A stretch of DNA of 64,000 bases from Trachythela sp. YZ-2020 (Eukaryota; Cnidaria; Anthozoa; Malacalcyonacea; Clavulariidae): positions 1,054,001-1,118,000 of the forward strand of contig JADLSH010000344.1 in NCBI GenBank assembly GCA_016169945.1, in the 5' to 3' direction. The position numbers were made by a program, and so were the translations under genes. The notes beneath the pieces were generated by a model that saw nothing but the letters and a program-made list of their open reading frames with translations, was not told the origin of the DNA and ran no database searches. This document shows, piece by piece, positions 1 to 12,175 of this stretch. Position 1 is the first letter of the stretch; every line of letters starts with the position of its first letter.

Positions 1-607
1 CTTAGTTGGTAGCTAGACGTGTCCAAATGCGGTGCTTGTTTTGAAATTGTTTGGAGTCTTTTAAATCCAGTAGCTCTTGTTGCACCGTATATTTGTTCCA
101 GCAATATCTTTCATGTTAAACGTCGTATTAAGGGCCTTGCCAGGGCGTTTTCTCTTTTACTATATATACACGCTGACTCAACACTTTGTTGCTCTAGTAT
201 ACAGCATTACAGGGACGACGCTCTCTTGTGTTTGCCGTGGATAAAGTTAAAGTAAAACGTAAACTTGCAGAGCTGTTTGAGCAAATAAGTTTTGTGTAAA
301 GGTCATTAAACTGTTCTGGGATAGGAGGAATGGATATTAGCTGATATTGGACTTGGTGATAAAATTCTACTATATTCGACTGCGCATTCGTTCTACGTCG
401 GGATAATTTGTACTTGAATCATAACATGTAGATGAGAATATGCATGTCAATGTATTGAACTGTTCAATCATTATTCGTGTTTTACATATAGCGAACTGTT
501 ATTAAATAGTTTTGTATTAGCATATTTTGTCTTTGTAAAGCAAAGTAAAGTACCCTTCACTCTTCAGGGAGTCAACCTTGCGGAAACTAATTGTTTTTTT
601 TTGTATA
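1..607. other. non-coding stretch, no gene recognised
   Basis: No reading frame here resembles a known protein, and no tRNA or rRNA is visible. The sequence is AT-rich and looks like ordinary intergenic DNA. The next element starts at the TA dinucleotide at 606-607. Confidence 0.5.
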
Positions 608-1127
608 CAGGGTGTTCCCCCAAAAAAGTAAACCCATTGAAATTAGCATTGCTGTCAAACAACCTATTGTATTCAATTTACACATGGGTATAATTAAGAA
701 AAACTTGAACTATTCGAGGCCTGTTTTACATGTCGAATTTCCGTCCACAAAGATATTTCATATTAAACTTGACGAGTTAAATTCAACGGAAATTCGACAT
801 GTAAAACAGGCCTCAAACGAAGACAAAAAGCTTCTGAATCCTTTCTTAACACACAGTTCAAGTTTTTCTTAATTATACCCATGTGTGAATTGAATACAAT
901 AGGTTGTTTGACAGCAATGCTAATTTCAATCTCAAAGGGTTTACTTTTTTTTGGGACACCCTTAGCCTGAGTATCAGGCTTTCTGGGGGGGAGGAAAATG
1001 GGGGAGAAGGGAGAGGAAACATGGGGGAGAAGGGGGAGGAAAAGGGGAAGAAGGGGGAGGGAAAGAGGGAGAGGAAGGGGGGAAAAGGGGGAGGAAGGGG
1101 GAAAAGGGGGGAGAAGGGGACACCCTG
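608..1127. mobile_element. mariner-like MITE with nested foldback
   Basis: The ends are inverted (CAGGGTGTTCCCC at 608-620, and GGGGACACCCTG ending at 1127) and both are flanked by TA, the target-site duplication of Tc1/mariner elements. Inside is a long inverted repeat: an arm of about 120-150 bp from about 620 to 755 pairs with about 780-960. The right arm carries about 40 extra bases. The outer end lies beyond a purine-rich insert at about 985-1120, so the right inner arm has its own GGGACACCC end near 955-963. There is no transposase, so this is a non-autonomous element. Confidence 0.75.
985..1120 (+). repeat. polypurine G-rich minisatellite
   Basis: About 135 bases are almost pure purine on the plus strand, built from variants of GGGGGAGAA and GGGGGAGGAA. 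Many G runs of three to six lie close together, so the plus strand could form G-quadruplexes or a triplex. The tract lies between the inner and outer right ends of the MITE and appears to have expanded inside it. Confidence 0.8.
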
Positions 1128-3118
1128 TATTCAAATGACTGAACAGTTCAACATTTCGAAACCAGAATGTATTAAATCTTTCAGTCTCAGCTACATGTTA
1201 AGCCCAGTATTCCTTGTCCTTGACAAGTGTATTTACTCGTGTGTACGGCAAACAAGTTTTTTTCCACCAATTTATCAAAAACTAGTATAACTAGCTTTTA
1301 AACAAGGCTCCTAATTGTCAAGGAAAACTTGTCAATTTTTTGTCATATACACGAGCAAATATAACTTGTCAAGGAAAACTTGCTCGTCTGCACGGGGCTG
1401 TAATGTTATGAAAACCCTACGATCGCAGGGCCGCAGGTTCGATTCCTGCCAGGAATTCTTTACATAACATCAAAGTAGAGCAAATTATTTTTAAAGATTA
1501 AGGAATTGAAAAATACAAGCAGGAAATTAAAAATTAATAAGCACAAGAAAAAGCAGGTTACGAAACTCACGATATGAGTTATAATGAAAACACGAGATGT
1601 ACATTGAAGAAAACGCAGCCATGCTGAGAGAACTCAGCAGAATAAGACGTGTAGCTGGTTTACAGCAGTTTAAACTAACAGCCATGAAGAAACATTAAAG
1701 TGGAAATCGCTAGTACACATTCTGTCAATTGAATATTCGTCATCATCTGAACTCCTGGCAACACCAACAGAGTTAGGGAGTTATGCAGTTTAAGTGAAAG
1801 TGGTTAACTTTCGTTTACTTCAGCTTGAAACAAGAACTTTGTTTGTTTTGTAGCAGTTATAGTTATGTGCAAGGTTATGTATATAGTTTACACTCGTTAA
1901 TTTACCATCTACAAAACCCTTCAATTATTATTCAATCGAGTGAGATGCCAACAAAATCTAGATATTTACCCACAAATTATTCATCCTTTTTGTCTTGCAC
2001 GACGTATATCTTTGTTTGAAGGCGCGTCGTCGAGCTGGTCGCGTCGTAGATCGTAAACTCCCTATTACAATTAGTCAAACTGTCGATGTTCCACCTGTTT
2101 ACACGGGACCATTACAGATTCGGAATCGTGTAATCATGCGGAATCTCAGGAGAAGCATGTTATGTGGAAATGTACGCACAGAAAAACAGTGTACATCAGC
2201 CGTGTTTCACTCCACCAATATTCTCATTCATTTCTTTGTTGCTTTCTGGGAATGTTTTTAAACAAGAAAAATATCGGCAAAGACCAAAATAGAACGAGAT
2301 CCATGCTCTAATTTCCCTGCGAATATTCTTTTTGGAATTTTGCCTTACATCGCTCTGTGTCCAAAATTGCTTTGCAAGTTGCAGCAAAAACGTAAAATGC
2401 ATGCATGGCACCTGAACGAACTATGGTCCAATCAATCGCTGATTTGAGAAGCGTTCTCCCTCTTTGATTCTACTAAAGAACGCACGGTTTCTGCGGGTAC
2501 TGGAGGGAGGAATGATCAAGCCAATTCTGAAAGAGCTATCCAGCAAGGCAGTGTGACAAAAATAAGTTAACAAACATTATATACACGTTACGTTTTCGCT
2601 ATATATTTATAATCCCAGCATATACAAACCTGCCCCATAACAATAAATAAATCAATAATATGTTACAATAATAATAGAAGTCTGCCGTCGTTAAACCTTT
2701 TGATCAAACACGTAAGATCGTGTAATCCAGCAATGACAATAATTGTGCTATCCCATACACCATACACAATAATAGAAGGTAACAACATTCAATATCAACT
2801 CGGCAATTGTTCGGTAAACTTTTCATCATGCATGCATGTAATCCAGTACTATAGACTGCAATCCAGTGATTACATACCATCGTGCTATTCCGTATACCTT
2901 GCATGCCTTACTTTGCTATATATACCATCGCTTACAATATTTTACACACGTTATAAGTACACGTCACACGAGCTCGTTGATTTGTAGGAAACACACGAAC
3001 TTTGCGTGACTTGCCTTAAGAATTTAGCTATATAAAACTGACTATATCGTCATAATTTATATCGTTAAAAACGTTGAAAACGGCGAGTGTATACGGACGA
3101 GAGGTTTCTTTTGATAGT
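1128..3118. other. intergenic region with SINE remnants
   Basis: No gene is recognised. Two fragments belong to the tRNA-derived SINE seen in the large array. The stretch 1415-1453 holds the tRNA-like 3' half with an intact T arm (GCAGG, TTCGATT, CCTGC), better preserved than in the array. The stretch at about 1860-1975 matches the SINE tail (CCATCTACAAAACCCTTC, then GAGTGAGATGCCAACAAAAT). Between 1205 and 1395 the motif TTGTCAAGGAAAACTTG and relatives recur in both orientations, like a decayed foldback element. From 2000 to 3118 nothing is recognised apart from the flank of the next gene. Confidence 0.55.
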
Positions 3119-6100
3119 TTAGCTTGCAAAGCCAGGACTGTCTGAAGCCGGCGATGAGCCATTCGCTGAAAACGAACAAAACAGAAAGCTTTTAGAATAA
3201 ACATTATCTTCATAGTAAAAATTGGGTCGCCACGAACCTATATGAACAGGCTTTGTGATTGGTTGATTATGACAATAGAAGACAGTAAAGTATGGAGGTT
3301 CAATCTGAGCTTCCCTTGAGTGTCAGTGCTGTTCTTGAATAGCTGGAGGGTTAGTGCCGTACCATAATATGTGAGTACTCACCCTCCAGCTATTCAAAAA
3401 CAGCACTGACACTCAAGGGAAGCTCAGATTGAACATCCACTCTTTGAGTGTGAGTGAGCTTTTAGAATACAGGCGATAAACACTGATAACTTTTGTTTCA
3501 GAAAGCCAATCACAAAATGTGTTCATATTAGGTAGGTACTTACTGGTAAAATTCCAACACCGTTCGACTCATAAAGCACCTATATTCAAGGTGGGTTTAC
3601 TGGTGGAGGGGGGGGGGGGGCCACAACCCCACCATTGCATTGGCCAAGGGGGGAGGAGGGGTGCCAATTTCCATATCAATTCCAAATTTTGGATTTGGCA
3701 ACGCAATTGTCAAACAAAAAGGAATATTCGGCCTTTTGCGGGCCTCTTTGACCATCTAGGCAACCTTATTTTTCAAAACTTCTGACAAGCTCAGTCCCTC
3801 GACCCTGGCGGGGGTCCTCAGTGATGATCCACCCTTACCAGATCAAGCTGGGTAAACCATAAATTGGTTGACTAAACTTGTAGCTGCATGTGCGCCATTT
3901 GTGCGCCCGGCTTTAGCATGCATGCAAGGTTTTTGTCAACATGCGGTTGAATGAAATTATAAATTGTAGTTTTATACCTGAAGAAGAGACGTTAAAATAT
4001 GACTTTAACTTGCGATATAGTTGACCAGCCCGTTCCACCACTTCTTCACTACCTGTGTACTTACGAATCTGAAGGTTTAGAAGAGACATTTTCAATTCTT
4101 ATGTAATGCGAAACAGCGCAGCATAATGTACCACATTAGAAACAGGGACATAACATAATATATCTATTACACACTGTTATATAACGTATAGGAAAATATA
4201 CCTGTGGCTGTGCCATCATACTTACTCTTTTCAAGGTTGATACTAAGTCTGGTGCGTTCTTAATCATTTCTGGAGTTAGATCGAGGTTTTGAATTTGTCC
4301 GATAATCTTTATACATCTTGCGACATCCTAACAACATAACACAATAAGAGAAAACGATCTTTGAGAAACTTCCTTTCTTAAAAGTGTTTCCAAGCAAGGT
4401 TTGCAAGCCTTGACAACTGGGATACCAGGATTCCAGCATTCAACTGGGATACCAGGATTCCAAGTTTTAAGTATTCTCCTGAGAATCCAGTGTACCACCT
4501 CTGGATAATAAGTTTTCGTTACCCTGAACCATCAAGTCTTGAATGTGGAAAGGCTTGTTAGTTTCAGAGTGGCAGATTTGTATATTCAAAAGCTATTAGG
4601 GGACAGTTGGAGACATTTAACATGCTTGAAATTTTGTAATATCCAGTCGAGATACAAGTCATTCACAGTTTGGTATCCAAAATCTAATTTTAGTATCCTG
4701 TGGATACCAGGATACTGCAAATTTCATACTCTGTTTTGACCCTTTTGAACCGATTACTATCAAACACAATCGATTGCCGAAAAAATCGATAAATCAGGAG
4801 TCTTCTGTATACTTACTGGAGACTCCACTCTAAGCGAGACTTTCAAATCATATAAAAATCTTTCAAGGATTTGTTCTGTCGTTGGCACTGAAAGACATTC
4901 AAACACAGTGCATTTATAATTTCATGTTTTCATGGCGTAAGTACTTGAAAACATCTGCACAACTATGATCCTGCAAACATTAAACAAACATCATGTTGTT
5001 TACATTTATCTAGCAATTCTTTTTCCCGTTCGGCGGCCAGTTTTTCTGCCTTCTTTTGGAGTAATTTTTCTTGTCTTTTCTTTTCTTTTAACAACTCTCT
5101 AAAATGGAAATAGTTTTATATCACTGAATGACTGAACCTTACCATTTGAGCAAATTAGGGTCATCCTGCACTCGGCTAGACTGATCAACAAATTGGACTA
5201 CAATAGAGCGATTTAAAAGCCTAGCCCTGGGATACATTTACACATTGTGAATAAATTGTTAACCAATTTTAGGTTTTGTTGAATGTGAACAAAAAGTTAG
5301 TGATGTCTTTATAGATGTTTACTGCATGGTATTTTTCTTTAGTGCAGAAGTCTTACTTCTTTTTCTCAATCCGTTCTGTTCGTTTACGTTGAAATTCTTC
5401 CTTTGTCATGATGTCTTCTCCATTCGCTCCTTTCTTCGTAGCATTTTCCTGATCATCGTTTTGCTTTGCTCGAGTTCGTTTTCTAGGAGACTAGACACAA
5501 AGACATGGTATGAAGAATGACTAATAAATATAGTTGAGTATAGGCAGTATATATTCATTTAGTCGATACTCGTATAGTATTGGCTCTGATGAGTTTCAGT
5601 TTAACCTAGTATTTTGTATGGTGCTACATATGGTAGTGAATTTTAAATGTATTGACACATGCAAATAATGCTATAATATGTTTTCAACTTTTCAGTCATG
5701 TTTTTGCCACCAAAGTGCCAAACACAAGATGGATACAAATATTGAACAATTCAGTCACTTTGATATCTGTCTTAACCTTTTAGAGTTGGTCACCATGTAC
5801 TGCAATGTCCCAGTTAGCAAATTAGCCACCAATACTGTTACTATGATGTACCATTACCATATGGTATACCTGTATTGTGTCTATCATTGGTTTCTTCTTA
5901 TTTTAACACATTAGCTTGCAATGCTCCCAGATGCGCCCTACTTGAATGTTTTACTTTGTCTAATGCCAGACAATTTTACTCGTCAGTGGTAGGGTATTGC
6001 CAGTTAATGGTTAACAAAACTATCTGCCAGTGTCTCTTGTTAACCCATTAGCTTGCAAGGCGCCCAGATGCGTCCTACTTGAATGTTTTACTTTGTCTAA

Positions 6101-9100
6101 TGCCAGACAATTTTACCAGTCAGTGGTAGGGTATTGCCAGTTAATGGTTAACAAAACTATCTGCCAGTGTCTCTTGTTAACCCATTAGCTTGCAAGGCCC
6201 TCCCAGATGCGTCCTACTTTAGTACTTTACTCTGTCTAACACATACCAGAGTATTTTACTCTGTCTAATGCCAGACGATTTTACTCGTCAGTGGTAGGGT
6301 ACTGCCAGTTAATGGGTTAACTGTATAAGCATAATTTATGTCTCATTGTCTCATTTGTCCGTGGAAAATAGCATATGCATTAGATTTTGGAATTGAAGAG
6401 ATTGATACTTTTGGAAAGTGTCCAGTGGCAGTAGTGTAGTTTTATTTAACATTTTATACACCTCCCGCTCCGATTCTTCATCTTCCTTCTTTGAAATCTT
6501 TTGTTTCTTAGTTGGAGGTGTTTCCTAAAAATAGATTTCTTTCATGAATACCTGTGTTATTCAATCTGAATTATCAGACAGAAATATAACAACGAACATT
6601 AATACCGTTCCACTGTCATCATTGCTCTCTTCTAATGTTTTCTGAGGTTTTTCCTTTTTGCTTGGACTGTTCTCCTATGGGAGACAAAAGCATAATGTTA
6701 ATCGCACAGCTTTAGATGTAGATCAAGGGCATTTGCTCGAAACGTCAAAGTTCTTGTTGAATTTTTTAGGTAGATTGATCCTAAAGACCAGAAGCTTATC
6801 AACCATATTACCACCATTTTGCTGCAAATCTCAGTTCTTAAACATTTTCTGCCTTAAATTTCATGCAAATGTGCTTAATTAATAGCATACCAATGCTTTC
6901 ATGATTGTAAGATTACAGCTTTGTTACAGCCATTTACAAATCACATTATTTACTGCTTCAATCATAAGCATTAAAACTAAATTATATACCTCTTTTATTT
7001 CCTTTTTAATGTCTGATTTTGTTTCCTAAATAGGTCAGAATTCAAAGAAATCATGGACCATGAAATATCTGTAAAAATATTGAAGGTGTTATTTAGCAAG
7101 AATTATCTTCAAATTAAACGGATTACCTTTTTATCATTTTCACTATCATCATTTTTGTTTGATTTTTCTTTATTTTTTGGACCAAATTTAATCAATGGTG
7201 TTTTGTCGATCTCGTCCAGTCCTTCTTGAAATCCCTTAATCTTCTTTGGTAGATAGTATTTGGATTTGTTGTCTTCATAAGGACATAGATCTTTTGCTTG
7301 CATGAATGCACTGAAAATTTAAGTTGAAAAAGTTGGGAATTTTTACCAAGACATGAAAGTGTTTTGGAGTACAATGCACAGACATCAGAAGATGGAATTG
7401 TAGGGCTCATTACCTGTATAAAATAAGGGAAGATGACAAAAGTATTGTAAAGAGCTATCAATTTGGTATGTACTCACACAAAATTTTGACAATTTTCACC
7501 CTATCGCTGCCCTTTGTATGCAAATATATGCTATTATTGTACCTTCCCCTTTTCTGCATACATATGCTATACAGCCTCATATAAAGTTTAATTTTATCAC
7601 GTAAGATTTCAAATTTTGGGGAAATCCCAGCTCTAGTAACTGTACTTAACTACATTTTCTTCAAGCTATGCTAAACAGTTCTTTTTGAGTGACCACCAAG
7701 TCAGTATACCACCAAGTTTTGTACTGCCAGTAGGGGTGGAAAAAATATTTTATTTTCTGGGACCGCAAGAGAACATAATGATATAAGAAAATTTTCTGTG
7801 AGTAATTGATAGATCTTAGCCTCCCTTCGGCCTTTTGAGGCAGCAAGTTCTGGAACGAACTCCTGAAAATACCAACGTTTTCAAGAAGACTGTTTAATAC
7901 TTTAATACTGTACTTTAATATTTTGACCTTTGCTAACCAAGAAAGGAGTAAAGGTCACTTAAACTTCAAACTTGCATTTTTCATTGATAAGATTTATTAG
8001 AGTCAAACCAGAATATGATCCTATTTAGTGCCAGTGCCACTGTGCCAGACAGGTCCAGAGCCCCATGCAGTCCCCAGACTGCCACAACAATAAATATTAA
8101 TCTTGACTCAAGTTCACTGATACACAATTTGAAGATTGTGCAATGTGAAGTGCATCCAGCGCACACAGCAGAATATTTAGCCTGCACTTTTGACTGGTAA
8201 GTGGATGACCACCTGCTAAGTTGTCCTGATCTTTCTGCTACCTGTAACCTACTGTGGCATGTGCACTCAGCCACTGTGCACCAATCTTTCTGGCTTGGTT
8301 ACATTTTATAAGTATTGTCTTGGACTCTTAGATGCCTTAGTGAATACTGAATAGAAAGAAACGATAATGTGCATTGTGCAATGTTGCATATTGATAATTT
8401 TGATATGTTAAATGATGTAAATGACTAGATAACTAAAATCAGTAAAATATATTACTCATTTCAGTCTTGACAGCTTGACTTTTACTTGATTATCTTCTCG
8501 TCTATTTTTCTGTCCTTTCCTTTCTTTTTCTCTTTTTTCCTTTTCCTCTCTTTCTTTCTTATTTTCCCTTTTTTCTTTCTGCTGACCCCCAAAATTTTCT
8601 GGGACCATTGGTTCCATGATCCGCTACTTTTTCTACCCCTGACTGCCGGATAAATTGGTATATGCAGTTTGAAATTTGTTTGCTGTGAAGCAATCCCCAA
8701 CCACATTACCTTTGAAACCATTATTGTTGTTTGCTGACACTTCAAGGACTTCAACATTCCCAGTGAAGTCCCTTCGTCTGAAGAGAGCCTTTCCTTGACA
8801 TGTCATTATTGTCAGAATACTCTGCATATCTACACTGCGCCAACGCTGAACTCCTAAATACCAACTACCATTAAGAATTAGAATAAACTTTTACATACGT
8901 TTCATGTGTACCGTAGAAGAAGATTGGTAGTTTATTGTTTGGAATCTTTGTTCCTGGTTCAACCACATCGATCTAAAACCAAACAGTCTGTTATGTGCGG
9001 TCTAATATTTTTTTGTGCAGAACACCAAACATAATTCCTAAATATTAGGTACTGCCCAGGGTACATTCCATGAAAAGTATATGCCAGATATATGGTGAAG

Positions 9101-9978
9101 CAAACTTGTGTTAAGGTACGTTCACACACAGCGATTTGTCGGGCCGATTTCAGATGAATGTTAATGATGTTTGAAAAATACGTGGCAAACGTTATCTGGC
9201 GACATCATCAACTGAAAATATTCGTCATTAACATTCAGCAAAACCTAAAATCGGCCACATCTCCAAACAGGGTAAAAAAAATTAATGCAAGTATTTATGG
9301 CATGATCTAAATGGTATGAATTCAGTAGTTGATAGAGTTTTGTATGGGATATGTATTTAGTAACTACTTGGGTATAGTAAAACGTAAAATTCTCTCCATT
9401 AAGAAGTGGAATTTCCCCCACGAGTTTCTCACATCTTTCTACTTTTAAAAGTTCAATCAAACTTATGTATCATAATGTAAATACTCAAATTTTTGATGTA
9501 GATCAGCCATGTACGTGGTCCCTCGTGCGTGACTGTCCCTGTCATAGGAACTGTACATAAACTTTGTTATTACTTATTCCATGGGGAGTGCCCTGCATGG
9601 GACTTTGTGTCCCGTTCGCACTTATCCCGTTTGGGTTATCTTGTTTTATATTTGTGTATGTTTGTTGTCATATAAATATTGTAAATATACTAGTTAACCC
9701 AATAAAGTTCTCTAGTTAGTTAGTTGACATAGTACAAATATTAAAGCACACAAACAAATTTAACTGCTTAAACGACCGAACTTCTTAACCCTCTATGAAG
9801 TATACTCTTCTCCAGATAACCGCTAATCCTTCTTAAATATAGTTTTACCAATATGTATACATCTCTACAAATGTATGTCAACAAATATAAATGGTCTTAC
9901 TCTAGCTGGCCAGTGTGGGTAGCCTTTCATTTTCGCCCAAATCTTATCACCAACATTGTATTTAATGTTCTTCGGCAT
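3119..9978 (-). CDS. HDGFL2/PSIP1-like: LEDGF/HRP2-like chromatin reader (PWWP + integrase-binding domain), 12 exons
   Basis: Family knowledge: PWWP proteins of the HDGF family bind H3K36-methylated nucleosomes, and the LEDGF/HRP2 branch adds a C-terminal integrase-binding domain (IBD) that docks transcription factors in the nucleus. Coding exons on the minus strand, high to low: 9978-9901, 8972-8899, 7310-7127, 7025-6990, 6674-6606, 6524-6462, 5490-5357, 5098-5004, 4887-4817, 4327-4226, 4068-3978, 3165-3119. Every intron is GT-AG and the reading phase is continuous, giving 347 residues and a TAA stop at 3121-3119. Exons 1-3 encode the PWWP domain (residues 1 to about 90) with the GYPHWPARV signature, KLPIFFYGTHET and KGFQEGLDEID. 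Exons 4-8 are Lys/Glu-rich with basic stretches (SPRKRTRAKQ) suited to nuclear import. Exons 9-11 (about 245-333) encode the IBD, with DVARCIKIIGQIQNLDL, STLKR and IRKYTGS. The start ATG has A at -3. The last exon adds a short Ser/Pro-rich tail and is the least certain. Confidence 0.94.
3298..3434. repeat. near-perfect 54-nt inverted repeat (hairpin)
   Basis: The arms 3298-3351 and 3381-3434 are complementary at 53 of 54 positions and separated by 29 bases. The hairpin lies in the last intron of the LEDGF-like gene. On RNA from either strand it would form a long stem. It may be a small foldback element or a small-RNA precursor; no transposon ends are visible. Confidence 0.9.
3600..3632. repeat. 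poly-G tract
   Basis: A run of about a dozen G residues follows GGTGGAG inside the last LEDGF-like intron. It is a mononucleotide tract prone to length change. Confidence 0.7.
5909..6316. repeat. three-copy tandem repeat, about 136-bp unit
   Basis: Three head-to-tail copies begin near 5909, 6045 and 6182, each with TTAGCTTGCAA near its start and GGTAGGGTA(T/C)TGCCAGTTAAT near its end. The third copy has an internal rearrangement around ACACATACCAGAG. It lies in the intron between exons 6 and 7 of the LEDGF-like gene. Confidence 0.85.
9110..9262. repeat. imperfect inverted repeat, possible decayed MITE
   Basis: GGCCGATTTCAGATGAATG followed by TTAATGATG is mirrored by CATTAACATTCAGC and then AAAATCGGCC. 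The arms are about 45 bases with several mismatches. It sits in intron 2 of the LEDGF-like gene. No target-site duplication could be fixed. Confidence 0.45.
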
Positions 9979-10300
9979 TTTCGACAGTCTTAGTATTTTC
10001 CCTTTCTTTAAAACTTCCAAATAGATGATATGAATTGAGACTTTCGGTAAAATTTTACAAATTATTTTCGGTTGTTTTTCAAAATTGGCACAAATCCACC
10101 ATGACAGTTTTGAATACCAGCGTTCTTTGCGCGCGTCGTTAGGGTAGATATGGATATAACGGGATATGTGAGTGAAGAATCGGGGAAGTCACAAACTACT
10201 CCCAAATTACCCCAATCTGGGCTGGTGGCTGGCGCGCTCGTAGAGATTATAAAAGAATAATTATAATTATTTGATAATCTCAATGTGCGCGCTATCCTGG
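9979..10300. promoter_or_regulatory. 5' flank of the LEDGF-like gene
   Basis: This stretch lies directly upstream of the minus-strand start codon and should hold the 5' UTR and promoter. No strong TATA box at a usual distance or other defined element could be assigned. A hAT-like MITE begins 322 bases upstream of the ATG, at 10301. Confidence 0.35.
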
Positions 10301-10656
10301 CAGTGGCGTAACGTTATATCAGGGGGACCCCAGTTAAAAAATTGAAGGCCCCCCTAGTACGAGTGCCGAAGGCACAAGCTCGCGCCGAAGGTACGACCAT
10401 TCTAGGAAGGTCCAGAGTCCATTTCCTGGACTTTGGGGGAAGATTTTACAGAATTCTGACGGTCAGAAAACGACATTTTAATATATCAAGAAAGAATATA
10501 TATATTGTTGTTGCGTTCATGCATTTTTCGTTTCTTAGAGTCTTCCCTGTCAATTTGTTTTTGCTCTACAGTCTGAGCTTGGCTGCCTGCGGACCCCCCT
10601 TTGGGTTGGGGGCCCCCGGGTTCGCCCGGTCTGAACCCCTAGTAGTTACGCCACTG
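10301..10656. mobile_element. hAT-like non-autonomous element (356 bp)
   Basis: Terminal inverted repeats CAGTGGCGTAAC and GTTACGCCACTG bound the element. The flanking 8-mers TATCCTGG (10293-10300) and TAGCCTGG (10657-10664) match at 7 of 8 positions, as expected for the 8-bp target-site duplication of hAT elements. Internal sequence (GAGTGCCGAAGGCACAAG, then TTTTACAGAATTCTGACGG) is shared with the larger element at 11015. No transposase is encoded. Confidence 0.85.
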
Positions 10657-11014
10657 TAGCCTGGTTCTTCTGGTTTTGCGAGGGCGTAAACTGGCGCGCT
10701 TGAATCAGTGGTTTGAACCTGCCTCTTAGCCCTTATGAATCTGCGCCCTTTTTCTTTTTTGTTCACCGCCAAGTTTTAGAATAACATTTGCTCCGCATAA
10801 ATAAAACGTATCAGTGAATTGGTTTTGTTCCCACTCATATATTCACAATGTCACGGTAATTACAAACTATTATCGTGCAAGCGATGAATGAGAGAACTGT
10901 TGGCCCCCTTAAGCCATCTTAAAAAGGGGGGCGGAGTGCAGCCTGCCAATAGTTCAGTGGAAGCATGTAACACGTTTTCAGGGCATTTCCGCATCATTTA
11001 TACACACTTCCCGA
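10657..11014. other. intergenic, no gene recognised
   Basis: This stretch separates two transposon-like elements. Short frames exist but none resembles a protein, and nothing structured was found. Confidence 0.4.
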
Positions 11015-11892
11015 CAGGAGCGTAATTAGGGTCTAAGCATTAGGGGTGTGTGTTCGTTTTGCCCGGCGAAATGGCGTGTAAAAGGCTGACCAAAACTGTC
11101 TATTGAGACCCCATGTCACTAGCGGGAATGCCCAGCTATCGAGTGCCGAAAGCACAAGGGTGCCGGTATGCAGGCATTCTCCCCCAGAAAATTTTAAATC
11201 TAGAGTCATTCCATGCACTTTGGGGAAAGACTTTACAGAATTCTGATGGTCAGAAATATCGTATAAGCAAAAGTGAAAAAAGTGGGGGGGGGGGAGATAA
11301 TTACATATTGATCTCCGTCTGCCCAAAAAGTGGGGGGATTCGTTCCTCCTTCCCCCCCAGGATTGACCCCCTTGGCCCCCTGTCCCTCCCCTCTCCAATC
11401 CCGCTTCCGACGGCCCCATGAGGTTGGATAATCAGAAATGTTACACTGTGTATGATAAAGAACGGTCGCTAAAAACGTATTCTAAATTTCAGACATCTCG
11501 CTTGATACAACTGAACGTTCAAGGGTGTTTTTATCGAGCGAAAACCATATAATTACTTATTTTAAACCCGAACCAGAAACAGTTGTGAAAAATGCACATA
11601 TAACCCGTCCTCAACATTTTGAAGAAGGTCTATATGATCGTGTGGTTAGCTCGTGGCAACTAGACTCTGTAGCGTAGTGGTCAGAGCGCTGCACCGGCAA
11701 TCGCTACTGCTCTTCTTGCTTAGGTCTAAAATATGTATATAGTTAATTTTGTTCGAAATTTCCGAAACAGAAATTAAAACGGAAGAAAACTGATATCTTG
11801 AAATTTTTAAGACATACTAAGCTTGTATATGTTTATTCGTCGGGCGAAACACCCCCCCCCCCCTCAATGTTTAGACCCAAGTTACGCCCCTG
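11015..11892. mobile_element. second TIR element related to the hAT-like one (878 bp)
   Basis: The ends CAGGAGCGTAATTAGGGTC and GACCCAAGTTACGCCCCTG are imperfect inverted repeats that extend inwards through GTCTAA(A/G)CATT and a G-rich stretch to GTTTTGCCCGGCGAAAT and its mirror. Internally it shares GAGTGCCGAAAGCACAAG with 10301-10656. It holds poly-G tracts and, at about 11660-11710, a decayed tRNA-like SINE head (GACTCTGTAGCGTAGTGG). No clear target duplication and no transposase were found. A related end lies at 54648-54720. Confidence 0.65.
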
Positions 11893-12175
11893 TTTTCTTA
11901 AATTCTGAATTGAGTCTTTCTAGTGAAAGTAACCAACCTCGTTCCTAGGGCTTTCTAGGTAGTTAGGCATAGACCGCTTAGAGAAGGTGGAGGGAACAAG
12001 GTTGATAAGTAACGTGACTCCAAAAAGTCGACTTGATAACTCAAGGCCTTTTTAACATATAAACTGGAGAGGTGAAAGCCCCCACAACCCCTATGTTGGC
12101 TCCCCAGCAGACTTTTTTGGTCCCCCCAATGAAGGTCCCTTTTGCATAAAAAATAAGAATAAAAATAAGAAAAAA
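11893..12175. other. intergenic, no gene recognised
   Basis: No coding similarity was found. The stretch leads into the first copy of the 0.83-kb repeat. Confidence 0.4.

Noticed and set aside
904..1290. Gly/Lys/Glu-rich frame over the purine tract
   Set aside because: The composition follows directly from GGGGGAGAA repeats inside a MITE. No start context or homology supports it.
9508..9718. Possible solo LTR (TGTACGTGG to AATAAAGTTCTC) in LEDGF-like intron 1
   Set aside because: It has an LTR-like look with a poly-A signal, but no matching target duplication or second copy in the window was found.
11033..11421. Overlapping 100-130-residue frames on both strands in the TIR element
   Set aside because: They run through poly-G and poly-C tracts and terminal repeats, and have no resemblance to transposases.
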